NCBI GenBank assembly: GCA_037127315.1
Contig: JBBBDQ010001918.1
Coordinates: 1,188,001 to 1,252,000 of the forward strand
DNA length: 64,000 nt
Direction: 5' to 3'
Source: Ascarosepion bandense
Taxonomy: Eukaryota; Mollusca; Cephalopoda; Sepiida; Sepiidae
A program made the position numbers and the translations under genes. Of the stretch, positions 55,268 to 64,000 are shown piece by piece (position 1 is the first letter of the stretch; the number at the start of each line of letters is the position of its first letter). Below the pieces are notes generated by a model that saw only the letters and a program-made list of their open reading frames with translations, made no database searches and was not told the DNA's origin.

Positions 55268-56806
55268 GTAAATTATTTTACTTATACATAACTTGTACTT
55301 ATAAAGCAGTATTTTTTAAACACTAGCCAAATACCCGTTCTAAAGGCAAATAAAAGTAAGTTATCATAAAAGTTTTCTTACTTCTCTTAAATTTTTGAAT
55401 AAATATTTTCAGTGAGACATATTTTATGAGTTTCTTTTTGCCTCATTGTTCTAAGTCCACTTGACTTTTCTACTCTGGAAATAATTACATAAATCTAACC
55501 ATGAGAGAACCCTTTGAATAATTTTCTAATGTTTATATTGATAACAATGATGTATTCAAAACTTAGTATTTTTTTTTACTTGCTTTTCAGCACAGTTTTA
55601 AGATAATCTAATAAAACAGTTTATTCTGATTTATTAAATAGTTCCATAAAATTTTTTGTCTCTGATTAATTTGTTGCAATGTGAAATATCAAACAACAAC
55701 CATGCTTATTCTTATGAATGCTATAGGTTTTCTAACTTAGGACAAAATTTTGAGCAGATATAAATCTTTTCTATACAAATATGGAAAATTAAAGAAAATT
55801 TTTATTGACAGAAACATTACTTATTGACAATTATTATTATTTACATTATTTGCATATCTAAGGATAATAATAGATATGCAAATAATGTAAATAGCAAAAA
55901 GTGTATGATAATTTATATATATTACATAAAAAAAGTAATTGTTCAAATGTTTCTTTCTCCTTAAAGATTATGAAAAAATTAAAAGTGACTAATAATGTAA
56001 GATGCAGTGCATTCCATGTCTCTTCCACCAGGTTCAACACCACAAGTTGCTACAAAACCAAGACATTTGCCTAAAAGCATAAGTCATGTTCTTAAATAGC
56101 CACATCAAACTATGGATTTCATGCATGGTGCTGATCTCATTCAGATATATCTAAACTGTCAGTTCTATACAAATGCATTTCTCAGATGAATGTTTCAAAA
56201 GGATGGCTGTAATTTTTAGATTGGACTATTCTTTATCTAATTTCATGAACTAGTACTACAGAATCATGAACAATGATAAGAGAAATCACATGACTTGAGG
56301 ATTTTCAACAATAATAACTAAAATGTATATCAAATCTAATTTGAAAATAAAATAAAAATGTAATCAAGATGTTGACATCCCACACTATTTCAGTCAAAAG
56401 GATAAGAAGGAACTCCCAATCAGTATAGGAAAGAACAATAATAGTTACTGAATTTGAGAAACCTACTTTCCAAAAAAAAAAAAATTCTTTTAATAGAAAG
56501 ATCCTGGAAATTTCAAAAAGCTGACTGTTCCCTAAATGATTGCCAATTTTTTTCTCATAGGGAAACATCTAATATTATTATCATCATCTCGATGTCTCTT
56601 TAAAAAGAATTACAGTCATATCAAAATTTTGCATCTCTCACCAAGCAAGGATTATTAAAACTTTAAGAATTGGGTTTGGATGAGAACTTTTCAGCACTTC
56701 ACATCAATATGCTTTCAATGCAATTCAACTGGGCCATAAAAATCTATTAATCAATAAGTTAACTGCCCTGGAGATTATAAGAGTGGCATTAAAAAGCAAT
56801 AAATCT
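55268..56806. other. intron-like sequence; contains a perfect hairpin
   Basis: No gene or transposon recognised. A perfect 23-bp inverted repeat lies at 55838-55893. Confidence 0.5.
55838..55893. repeat. perfect 23-bp inverted repeat with octamer motifs
   Basis: Arms 55838-55860 and 55871-55893 are exact reverse complements around a 10-nt loop (aggataataa). Each arm contains the octamer ATTTGCAT or its complement ATGCAAAT, the classical POU-factor site. No terminal repeats or target duplication were seen around it. Confidence 0.9.
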
Positions 56807-57167
56807 GATGTAAGAAATACTCAACAACCATCAATAATAATTGACAATGCTTCATCTAAGAAGGTTAACCAGCAGGAGTAATTGAAATTTAGCCATATAG
56901 CTATATTCTCTATTTCTACATCTTGTGTATGGGAATTGCCATAAAAATCAAGAGAAATGAAGATGAAAGAAATACTAGTCAAAAATTAATAAAAATCGAC
57001 AATGTTTCATCTAACAAGGCTAAACAGCAGGAGTCATCAAATTTAGCCATATAGCTATATTCTCTACTACTTTTTATAGATGAGAGTTGAAACAGAAAGC
57101 AAGAGAAATAAGATGAAAGAAATACTAGTCACAAATTAATAAAAAAAAAAACTTGACACTGCATCAT
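56807..57167 (+). repeat. tandem repeat, unit about 150-155 bp, 2.4 copies
   Basis: Units start at 56807, 56962 and 57112 with gatg(t/a)aagaaatact. Shared internal blocks are gacaatgcttcatctaa / gacaatgtttcatctaa, cagcaggagt and atttagccatatagctatat. The third unit is cut short. Non-coding by stops in all frames. Confidence 0.9.
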
Positions 57168-57883
57168 TTCATTAATTCAAATAAAGTTTGAATTAAATTT
57201 CATATTTCCTTTTAACTACTTTGAAAATCTATTGCATGTAATGAGAAGCTCTCGAAGACATAAGAAAGAGAACTGATTGATAAAAATTTTAGAATGACTG
57301 ATTTAAATGTCAGATGTGAAAAACAAAGTTATGAGACAGTTGTGTATGAGGTAATTCTTTTCACAACCTTGCATCATGTGATAATCAAGTTTGCAAATAT
57401 TGAACAAATGATTCATACTGTATCATTAGCACCTCCTCATTAGCAGCAGCAGCATTTTCTAACGAAAGAATCAAAGCAAAATCAGCAACAATTCCATTGA
57501 TTTGTATATTAAACATGCAGAAGAAAAGTTTTTGCATTTGGCTTTGTTTACTTTAAACAAAAATGTTACTTCATTTTCAACATATGCACATGTGACTATG
57601 CATCTGCAAAGTATCTTTGTTCATATGTGCACTTTTATTACATTATTAATGTGTGTATCTATACGGATTCTTTTTCAAACAAGAAAGTCATCAAGTTCAC
57701 ATTCAGTATATGAATAAATATATGGCTGTGAAACAATGGAATACATTCTTTTGAAAGGTCCTTTTTCGTCCAACATTTCAAAAAGATTCATTGGAATGAC
57801 AATAATATAAAATGGTAAAACAGAAAAAGGTACACAGGTATGGGGGTTAATAGGGTGCCACAACTAATAAAAATTTATTACTA

Positions 57884-57885
<2 letters not shown>
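57168..57885. other. no gene recognised
   Basis: AT-rich unclassified sequence. The short frames here have no recognisable domain. Confidence 0.4.

Positions 57886-57918
<33 letters not shown>
57886..57918. repeat. (TA)n microsatellite
   Basis: TA run directly before a SINE B start. Confidence 0.95.
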
Positions 57919-57920
<2 letters not shown>

Positions 57921-58095
57921 CATGGTAGAGCAATGGCTACTGACTTGCATTGAGGAATCAGAGAGCAGAGTTCAAATTCCTGTCAAACTCATTATATTCA
58001 CTTATGTGCTGATACCTTTGTGAAAGGTATGTATCCAGCTCTTTGATCCCCCTCCCCATCAGCTGTGGGTAAAATTACAGAATTCACTGTGTCAT
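57919..58095 (+). repeat. tRNA-derived SINE, family B, with 5' end
   Basis: ggcatggtagagcaatggct (box A-like) and gcagagttcaaattcctgtc (box B-like) are about 45 bases apart, as in a tRNA. Then attcacttatgtgctgatac and ttgtgaaaggtatgtatcca follow. This is the only copy here with a clear tRNA-like head. Confidence 0.7.
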
Positions 58096-58325
58096 ATAGA
58101 CTTTGGAAAGGGGGCAAACAGTCTAGGAGATGGAAACTCTGAATTCAAACTGGTTCACAGTATCCTAAAAGTGTGTGTATATGCAGCTGGAGTCTACCTG
58201 TGAATCCAAATTCCCACTAAAACTCCAACTAATTTCATTTCCTAATGAATATGATCTCAACTACAAATTATATTTGATCAGATTTCATTTGGATGCAATA
58301 TAAAAAAGTGTCCATGAGGAACTAT

Positions 58326-58356
<31 letters not shown>

Positions 58357-58367
<11 letters not shown>

Positions 58368-59080
58368 ATAGATGAATTGTCATCTTTATTCAAATGAAAA
58401 TAACATTGATATCTCATTTTAATAGATATATTTACCAAAATTACAGAAATATTTTGGAAATACTAAACAGTAAATATATACAATAAAAATTACCATGTGC
58501 TTCAACCACATACTCCAGATGTCTTTAAAATTTCATGCAAATTTTCTTGAAAGTTTCCTTGTTTATTTTGGTGAATGCTGCCATCAGTTCGTCTTTGATG
58601 TAACAAGGAGTTTTGTTGGTCTCTTGCTCAACTGTACCCCATACATGATAACCAAGGCGGTTGCAGTCTGGGGAGTTAGGTGGTCAGGTAAGGAAGGATG
58701 TAGTTGCAAAAATTGTCTGGCAGCCATGACTTGGTTCTCCTACTTGTGTGGCATGGTGCAAAGTCCTGTTGCCAGACATAGTCTTCTAGCAGCCATCATC
58801 TTGACCCAGGGTAGCACTACCACCTCAAGACACTTGATGTAGGCCTTCATGTTGAGTCTGAAGTCCAGTGGGAAGAATAATGAAGGCATAACATCGCCAT
58901 CACTATTGATCACTCCAAACATCATTATGTTGAGAGAATATATCATCCGGCTCTTTCCAAATCTTCTTCATTGTCCTCAGATTGACACCCAAAAATTCTG
59001 AACTGTACATATTGAAGCTTCTGGCATGAATGTCAAGCAGTGCAGTATGCTGTTTTCAAATTTCTAGAGCAAATTGCAAT
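58357..59080 (-). mobile_element. mariner-like DNA transposon copy D, 5'-truncated
   Basis: The family terminus is at the left (gtgcgtgatagatgaattgt, merging with the (GT)n run 58330-58366). The minus-strand frame 58740-58946 encodes the transposase middle that other copies lack: SLNIMMFGVINSDGDVMPSL, then LNMKAYIKCLEVVVLPWVKM. N-terminal pieces follow to about 59070 (KIWKELD-like, then FLTF-like). The expected second terminus is missing. A compound microsatellite lies at about 59136-59175. Confidence 0.75.
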
Positions 59081-59339
59081 CCCTCAATTGAACTTTGTGC
59101 AATCATTCAGTCTATTAATTGGGTGCTTTCAGATGCACACACACACACATATATATATATGGACACACACATATGAGAAAGTGAGAGAATCTGTGAGAAG
59201 AGGAATCAACATTTCATAGTGACTGAAAGTTTAATATCACTGTTAATTTGCAAGTTTAAAATCAAATGCATACTACATTGCCTACAACTTCATCATAAAC
59301 AAAATCCCATAACTTAAATCTACTAAACTTAATACTAAA

Positions 59340-59935
59340 TACCAACATTTAGATGTCCTGGATATGATGATAAAACTGCATTTGGCAGCAAAGCTACTGA
59401 TCTAGGGATTGGAGGTTTGAGGAACATGGTATCTTCTCTTAATTGCTATTGTTCCAGGTCCATCCTGACCCAGAGTGGCATGGGTTAGGGTTCAAGCTAG
59501 GAAAAAATAGTAACCCCCACACAACAAAAATCAACAATACCTTTTTATAATAAAATGAGCAAAGATAGATTTTTATAGCAAAATGCCAATGAGAAACTAC
59601 AAAATATAAAATATATTTTTGTAGTAAAATTAACAGCAATTCATTCTATGATCTACAAAATATATATCCAAAAACAAAAAACAACTTTACTCTGGAAGTA
59701 TAAAATTTATGTACAAAATGTCTGTAGTTGAAAGCATTAAATTACATAAGAAATATTTAAATTTTTTGACATTAAATAATCCATAGAGGTTAATATGCCA
59801 CTAAACAAAATCAACCACCAACAATACATATTTAAAGCAAAATCACCCACAATACATTTTATCTGTAGTTGAAGCCAAAAGATTGTGTTCAAAATATGAT
59901 GATTTCAGTATTAAATAAACCATAGAGGGTGATTG
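59340..59935 (+). repeat. dispersed repeat R2, copy 2
   Basis: Longer partner of 51590-52025, with tatgatgataaaactgcatt, ggcagcaaagc, gggattggaggtttgag, caggtccatcctgacccaga and gttagggttcaagct. The A-rich second half contains two related sub-units, each with gtagttgaa(a/g), tattaaat-like and catagag blocks, at about 59725-59795 and 59865-59930. Confidence 0.75.
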
Positions 59936-61401
59936 TTTTTAATAATCATTTCATACAAGCAAGGCAGTACTGCCACTGGTATGAAAGGGGGTTACATAAG
60001 AGGAGAGTGATGAGAAAGAGGAACAAGTTACAGGGGGTGTCAGAGAATGGGTAAGAGAAGGATAAAAACACTGGTGTGAAGAGAGCTGCATGAGTGTAAA
60101 GCTGAAAAAGAAAAGAACATGATACAATGGTTGTTAGGGAAAGGATACAAATCAAGGAGACAAGAGATAGCAATTGATATTGCATTTAAATTCTTGGAGA
60201 TTGTAGCTGTCAGGGAAGCAAGTATATGGAAGGGAATTCCACAGGCAGGAAGTGCAAGATAAGGAGCTGATAGTGCAGAAGTTGCTGTTACATTTGATTG
60301 TTTTCATTGTAAAAGGGTGGGACCTAGTTGCTAGTCTAGTAGCTCAAGTAAATTCATGCAGAGGGAGCACTAGGGGGCTAAGCTTATCGGAGCAGATCCC
60401 GTGAAAGTATTTGTAGAAGAGTGAGAGGGAAGCCACATCATATCGGTGAGAAAGTGAAGTGACTGCAGTTGAGCTACAAGTCAAGATTGATTACATTACA
60501 GATTCTTTGTTGAATTTTGTCAAGAACTCTGAGATGAATAGCAGAGACACCCAACCAGATATGACAGCAGTATTCAATGTACTGGTGGATGATAGATTTA
60601 GATATGTGCAAGATGGATTCCTGGCCCTACACAATGAACCAACCTTCCTAGCAGCAGATTTAGCCAGGGATTCAATGTAGTCATTTCACTTAAATTTGGC
60701 TGAAAGAGTTAGGCAGAGGAGGTGCAGTGTTTTGCTTTTAGGAAGACTAGCCTGATCCATGCTGATGTGGGGTAGGAGTGATTGTCTATGGTGGTTAAAG
60801 GATAGCAACTTTGTTTTGGAAGGACTAAAATTTACAAGCAATTTCTTACCCCAGTCTACCACAGATTGATGATCCTTTTCAAGATCAGCAGTGCAGTTTG
60901 ATTTGTCGGCCTCAACAGATTCTCTATTGAGGCAGGAGTAAATATTGGTTTTGTTGGTGTAGATAAATACTTGGGATCTGATTATCTCAGGGAGATTATT
61001 GGTGAAGCCCTGTAGCTTGTGTAGAAGGCCAGCATGCCAGACTCTGTCATGCTTTGGAGATATCTAGAGCAACAGCTCAAGCTTTACCATTCTTATCAAG
61101 AGCCTGGTATATATACTCTGTGATGGTCATTAGCATATCAGCAGTAGACCTGGTGAAGCGGAAACCATACTGTTTGTCTGAGGAGAGTCTGTGGGCTGTA
61201 AAATGAACCACTTCAGCATTGAGAATAGCTTCAAACACTTTGCCAAAAATTGGTAGGTGGCTAATAGGGTGATAATTAGTGAGGTCTGAGGGTTTTCCAG
61301 AGTTCTTAAATATAGAAACTACAGAGGAGGACTTCAAGCAGGCAGGAAAGCAAGAATCAGAGAGGCAGTAGTTATAGAATTTGGAGAGAGGAGAATTCAG
61401 G
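59935..61401 (-). mobile_element. jockey-like LINE, truncated copy
   Basis: Minus strand. The family 3' end is at about 59936 (aataatcatttcatacaagc) without a long A-run. RT C-terminal tail and thumb lie to about 60960. After a deletion near 61000, the RT start follows at 61077-61337 (SSVVSIFKNSGKPSDLTNYH, PISHLPIFGKVFEAILN, FRFTRSTADMLMTITEYIYQ). It is 5'-truncated at about 61401, exactly where mariner sequence begins. Confidence 0.85.
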
Positions 61402-61975
61402 GGTCAAGAGGTTGGCTGCTGGAAACCCCTATATCTGGCAAAAGGACACTGCACCTCACACAGTAGAACCTAGTTATCGCTATCAGATAATTTCTGCAAC
61501 TACATCATACCTTCCATATGGCCACCTAACTCTCCAGATTGCAACCATCTTGATTATTATACATGAGGCACAGTTGAGTGGGAGACCAACTAAACTCTTT
61601 GTAACACCAAAATTAAACTAAAGGCAAGAATTATGGCAGCATTCACCAGCTTAAACAAGGAGACTGTCTAGGTGAGTTTCAGGAGATTCTGAAATCATCT
61701 GTAGGCCACAGTTAAATCCAATAGCGATTTTATTGAATAAATTTATGCTTTAGTATTTCAAGATATTTTTTGTATAATTTTGGTAAATGAGGTGCAGTTG
61801 AGCAACACAAAAGATGAACTGAAGGTAAGGGTTATGGCAGCATTCACCAACTTAAACAAGGAGACCATCCAGAAAAGTGGCTGAAGGCTGGGGTTGAAGC
61901 CAATGGAGATTTTATTGAATAAATTTACTCTTTAGTATTTCAAGATATATTTCCCAAAATCACAAAATATCTGTT
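61402..61975 (+). mobile_element. mariner-like copies E1 and E2, partial tandem
   Basis: E1 (about 61402-61785) is the plus-strand transposase C-terminal third and 3' UTR (aaaggacactgcacctcaca, atggccacctaactctccag, aggcaagaattatggcagca). E2 (about 61786-61975) repeats the last part (gaggtgcagttgagcaacac, atggcagcattcaccaactt, ttaaacaaggagaccatcca). Neither has a clear terminus. The join tttggtaaat|gaggtgcag shows a tandem duplication or a second truncated copy. Confidence 0.75.
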
Positions 61976-62252
61976 AAAATGCATGTAGGGATAAAATAAA
62001 AATACAAAATAAAATAAAAAGTACAAAATAAAATAAACATAAAAATCTCCCAGTAGTCCTCTGACAGAAAAGGCAATTGATGCATGTGCAAAAAGAGAGG
62101 CCTCCTGGTGTGAAAAATAAACTTGGATAGTAAAGACGTGCCAAACAGTTCGGGAAGGAATTTTTCCAACAAGAGGTCATTGGAACCAAAAATAAAATCA
62201 GTGTCCAAACTGTCCCTCTATCTTTCCTTTTCTCTTTGCCTATTTATTTCAG
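61976..62252. other. unclassified, ends in strong polypyrimidine tract
   Basis: AAATAAAA-rich at 61990-62045. The last 40 bases before 62252 are almost all pyrimidine (ctatctttccttttctcttt..), consistent with a splice acceptor. Confidence 0.4.
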
Positions 62253-62287
62253 CAGCAAAAGCTATTCAACAAGTTTTGGATGTTTAG
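62253..62287 (+). CDS. candidate terminal coding exon (weak)
   Basis: It follows an excellent polypyrimidine tract and a tandem acceptor (tttcagcag). Continuing from the phase-1 end of the exon at 55171, the frame reads AAKAIQQVLDV and stops at TAG 62285-62287. Using the second AG would only remove one codon. The helical character fits the preceding exon, but 11 codons are far too few for certainty. The sequence just after is SINE-derived. It may equally be a chance acceptor-like site. Confidence 0.3.
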
Positions 62288-62289
62288 GC

Positions 62290-62660
62290 GAAAGAACCAA
62301 CCCAGCAGTAATAGCCATAACATACCATATGCATTTTGGTCATTGTATATTCTGATCTTCAGGTGATATACATTGAAATTTTGAACCAAACACTTTATTT
62401 TATTCACTGGGGTAGATAGTTCTTGTTCAACATTCTATGTCTTTTCTGGATATCTTAATAATTAATATTAGTAATATCTTAGAAATTCAACTCTCCTAAT
62501 TTTACTCAACTCTGTTGTAACCAGGTATTGAACACAAAACTCTTTGAGTCAAGCCACTGGATTACCTCAACCAACACTTTTATCCACTAAGTCATGTATC
62601 ATTGATATGATAATGAAGAGGACAACAACAGTTCAAACAATCTAAATAGTGTAAATAGTT
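62290..62660 (-). repeat. SINE family A, inverted, nearly full length
   Basis: Reverse complement of SINE A. The tail is at about 62325-62400 (gatcttcaggtgatatacat, gaaccaaacactttatttta), the body follows, and box B (ggtattgaacacaaaactct) and the box A region (gattacctcaaccaacactt, tatccactaagtcatgt) reach about 62605. Confidence 0.7.
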
Positions 62661-62698
62661 AATGAAAGATGTTTATAAGTAAGGTTGCTGACCAAATA

Positions 62699-63399
62699 TC
62701 TAATCTAATCTAAACTTATTTATAAATGGAACTTTGTGTGTGTCCCCGTTACCTATAGACTCCGAAACGGCTGAACCGATTTTTTTGAAAATTTACACAG
62801 TTGTACTATAAGCATCTGTAAGTGTTCTTAGCTAGGTTTTGTAGCGAGGTACCCCCAATAAATATCGAAAATCAATAATCGAAAAAATCGGGTTATAGAA
62901 GAAGTAGTCCGATTTTAATCAAATTTCATACTCTCATAGACAAAGACATAAGAAACGGTATTCAGAATTTTCAAGGTTGCAGTTCTTATAATAAATCAAT
63001 AATATATATAAATGGCAAGATGTTTGTGTGTGTGTCTGTTTATCTGCCTGTATGTCTGTATTTTTTTAAGCCCTTTTATTTTAGTTTTCGCTTCGGGTTT
63101 GACTCTAAGTAGGTATAATTGTAGTTCTTAGTCTCAGCCATGATACCATTTACTCAGAGGACTTATTTAGCGTTCAAAATTCAGTTTACGACGAAAAAGA
63201 CTTATTTGATATTGATACTAGGAAATCAAAGTTTTACTTACATCCATTCATTTTTCTTTCAGTCTACAGTTTCACTTTAACTGGAAACAACTATTGCTTT
63301 TTAGTTTTTCGTGCCAACATCCAAAAGTCTGAGCTCAAGGACCATGGATTAGTTTTAAAGCTGTCATTATACCCGAGCAATGCTGGGCTATACTGCTAG
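62699..63399 (+). mobile_element. non-autonomous Helitron (plus strand)
   Basis: Starts with TC at 62699 after A (tctaatctaatctaaactta, then ataaatggaactttgtgtgt). Ends with the hairpin-containing acccgagcaatgctgggcta, then tactgCTAG at 63396-63399, followed by T. The A|TC...CTAG|T layout is the Helitron signature. A second Helitron-like start (tataaatggcaagatgtttg) lies inside at about 63009. No Rep/helicase frame is present, so it depends on an autonomous partner. Confidence 0.75.
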
Positions 63400-63539
63400 T
63401 ACATTGTATATATAATCACAGAAATTTACAAAATGGAATTGGAATTAATTGACATATTTTTTATTTATTTGTTTGAACATTATTTTAATAGATACTTGTA
63501 TATGAGATAATACTCTTTTTTTTTATTAATAAAAAATTA

Positions 63540-63578
<39 letters not shown>

Positions 63579-63621
63579 ACTAGCTTGAATATTCAAGAAA
63601 TCTTGTTCAGAAAACATGCAT
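63400..63621. repeat. AT-rich spacer with (TA)n microsatellite
   Basis: (TA)n at about 63543-63576. Nothing else recognised. Confidence 0.8.
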
Positions 63622-63755
63622 CTTCTGTGGCCGAGTGTTTAAGACACATCAGATCATTTGACGGCTTCTCTTAGGTCTATAGAAATCACAAGTTTGAATC
63701 CTGCCAGAAGTTGTATATTTCCCTAACAAGATTTATTGAACCTTCATGCTGGTAG
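63622..63755 (+). repeat. tRNA-derived SINE, family C
   Basis: tctgtggccgagtgtttaag is box A-like and cacaagtttgaatcctgcca box B-like. They are about 65 bases apart, consistent with a long-variable-arm (Ser/Leu-type) tRNA origin. Sequence beyond is AT-rich. A real tRNA gene is unlikely because the acceptor arms do not pair well. Confidence 0.5.
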
Positions 63756-64000
63756 ATATATGTATAAATATACTGTTTAATTATAAAAAAAAATGAATTT
63801 CTACTCAAATATGAGTATCTATTAAAAATAATTTTCAAACAAATAAATTAAAAATATGTTGGTTAATTCCAGTTCCATTTTTTAACTTTCTGTGACATTT
63901 CGTAGGTTTATTTTGCATTGTTTACATTAAGATATGAACCAAAGCAGTTATGAATATTGCAAAAAATCAGAAATTTCTTGGGTCTATAGGAGTTGCATGT
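63756..64000. other. no gene recognised
   Basis: AT-rich sequence up to the window end. Confidence 0.4.

Noticed and set aside
1..64000. CRISPR array, operon, phage or plasmid features
   Set aside because: No spaced direct repeats with unique spacers, no compact gene clusters and no ribosome-binding-site pattern. The repeats are animal transposons and microsatellites.
1..64000. A new multi-gene system
   Set aside because: Apart from two or three short exon-like segments, all coding signal belongs to known mobile-element families in decayed form.

Overview
The window looks like intronic DNA from a large, AT-rich, repeat-packed animal genome, most likely a mollusc and plausibly a cephalopod. 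The evidence is dense (TA)n and (CA/TG)n microsatellites, decayed retrotransposons and DNA transposons of animal type (jockey-like, RTE-like and Tx1-like LINEs, Ty3/Gypsy, a Penelope-like element, mariner and Tc1 elements, Helitrons, tRNA-derived SINEs), no bacterial operons, and very few protein-like segments outside mobile elements. The taxon is inferred from how familiar the mariner and LINE families look, not from a search. Nearly every long reading frame is transposon debris.

Host gene signal: two short, well-formed internal exons lie on the + strand at 27583-27654 (72 nt, phase 0 to 0) and 55171-55267 (97 nt, phase 0 to 1), each bounded by a pyrimidine-rich AG acceptor and a GTAAAT donor. 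Their phases are compatible, so the simplest reading is one + strand gene with an intron of about 27.5 kb between them. A third, weaker candidate (NAGNAG acceptor, 11 codons, in-frame stop) is at 62253-62287. I do not recognise the protein.

Layout. 1-8.4 kb: a Gypsy gag-protease-RT fragment, a Penelope GIY-YIG endonuclease remnant, two mariner copies, a Tc1 remnant, a jockey-like LINE tail and a minus-strand Helitron. 8.8-16.3 kb: a decayed Tx1-like LINE and an RTE-like LINE, both on the minus strand. 16.9-26.6 kb: a second RTE-like LINE (+), then a long jockey-like LINE (-) that has received an antisense jockey-like insertion starting with a 181-bp inverted repeat. 27.5-40 kb: the first exon, LINE tails, a Tc1 element, a 5S-rRNA-like/SINE chimera and scattered SINEs. 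40.4-50.2 kb: a Tc1-family transposon with IR/DR termini and one frameshift, sitting in an RTE tail, followed by a minus-strand Gypsy element split by a jockey-like LINE that is itself split by a SINE. 51.6-64 kb: a dispersed repeat pair, a TIR-complete mariner copy, an RTE tail, the second exon, a perfect 23-bp hairpin carrying octamer motifs, a 155-bp tandem repeat, more mariner and LINE copies and a plus-strand Helitron with both termini.

I found no convincing new defence, toxin or biosynthetic system. The value of the window lies in the insertion history, which can be read by comparing copies with each other, and in several compact structures (perfect hairpins, a palindromic LINE insertion, a shared in-frame TAG in two LINE copies). 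TE boundaries were judged by eye and are approximate unless terminal repeats and target duplications are named.
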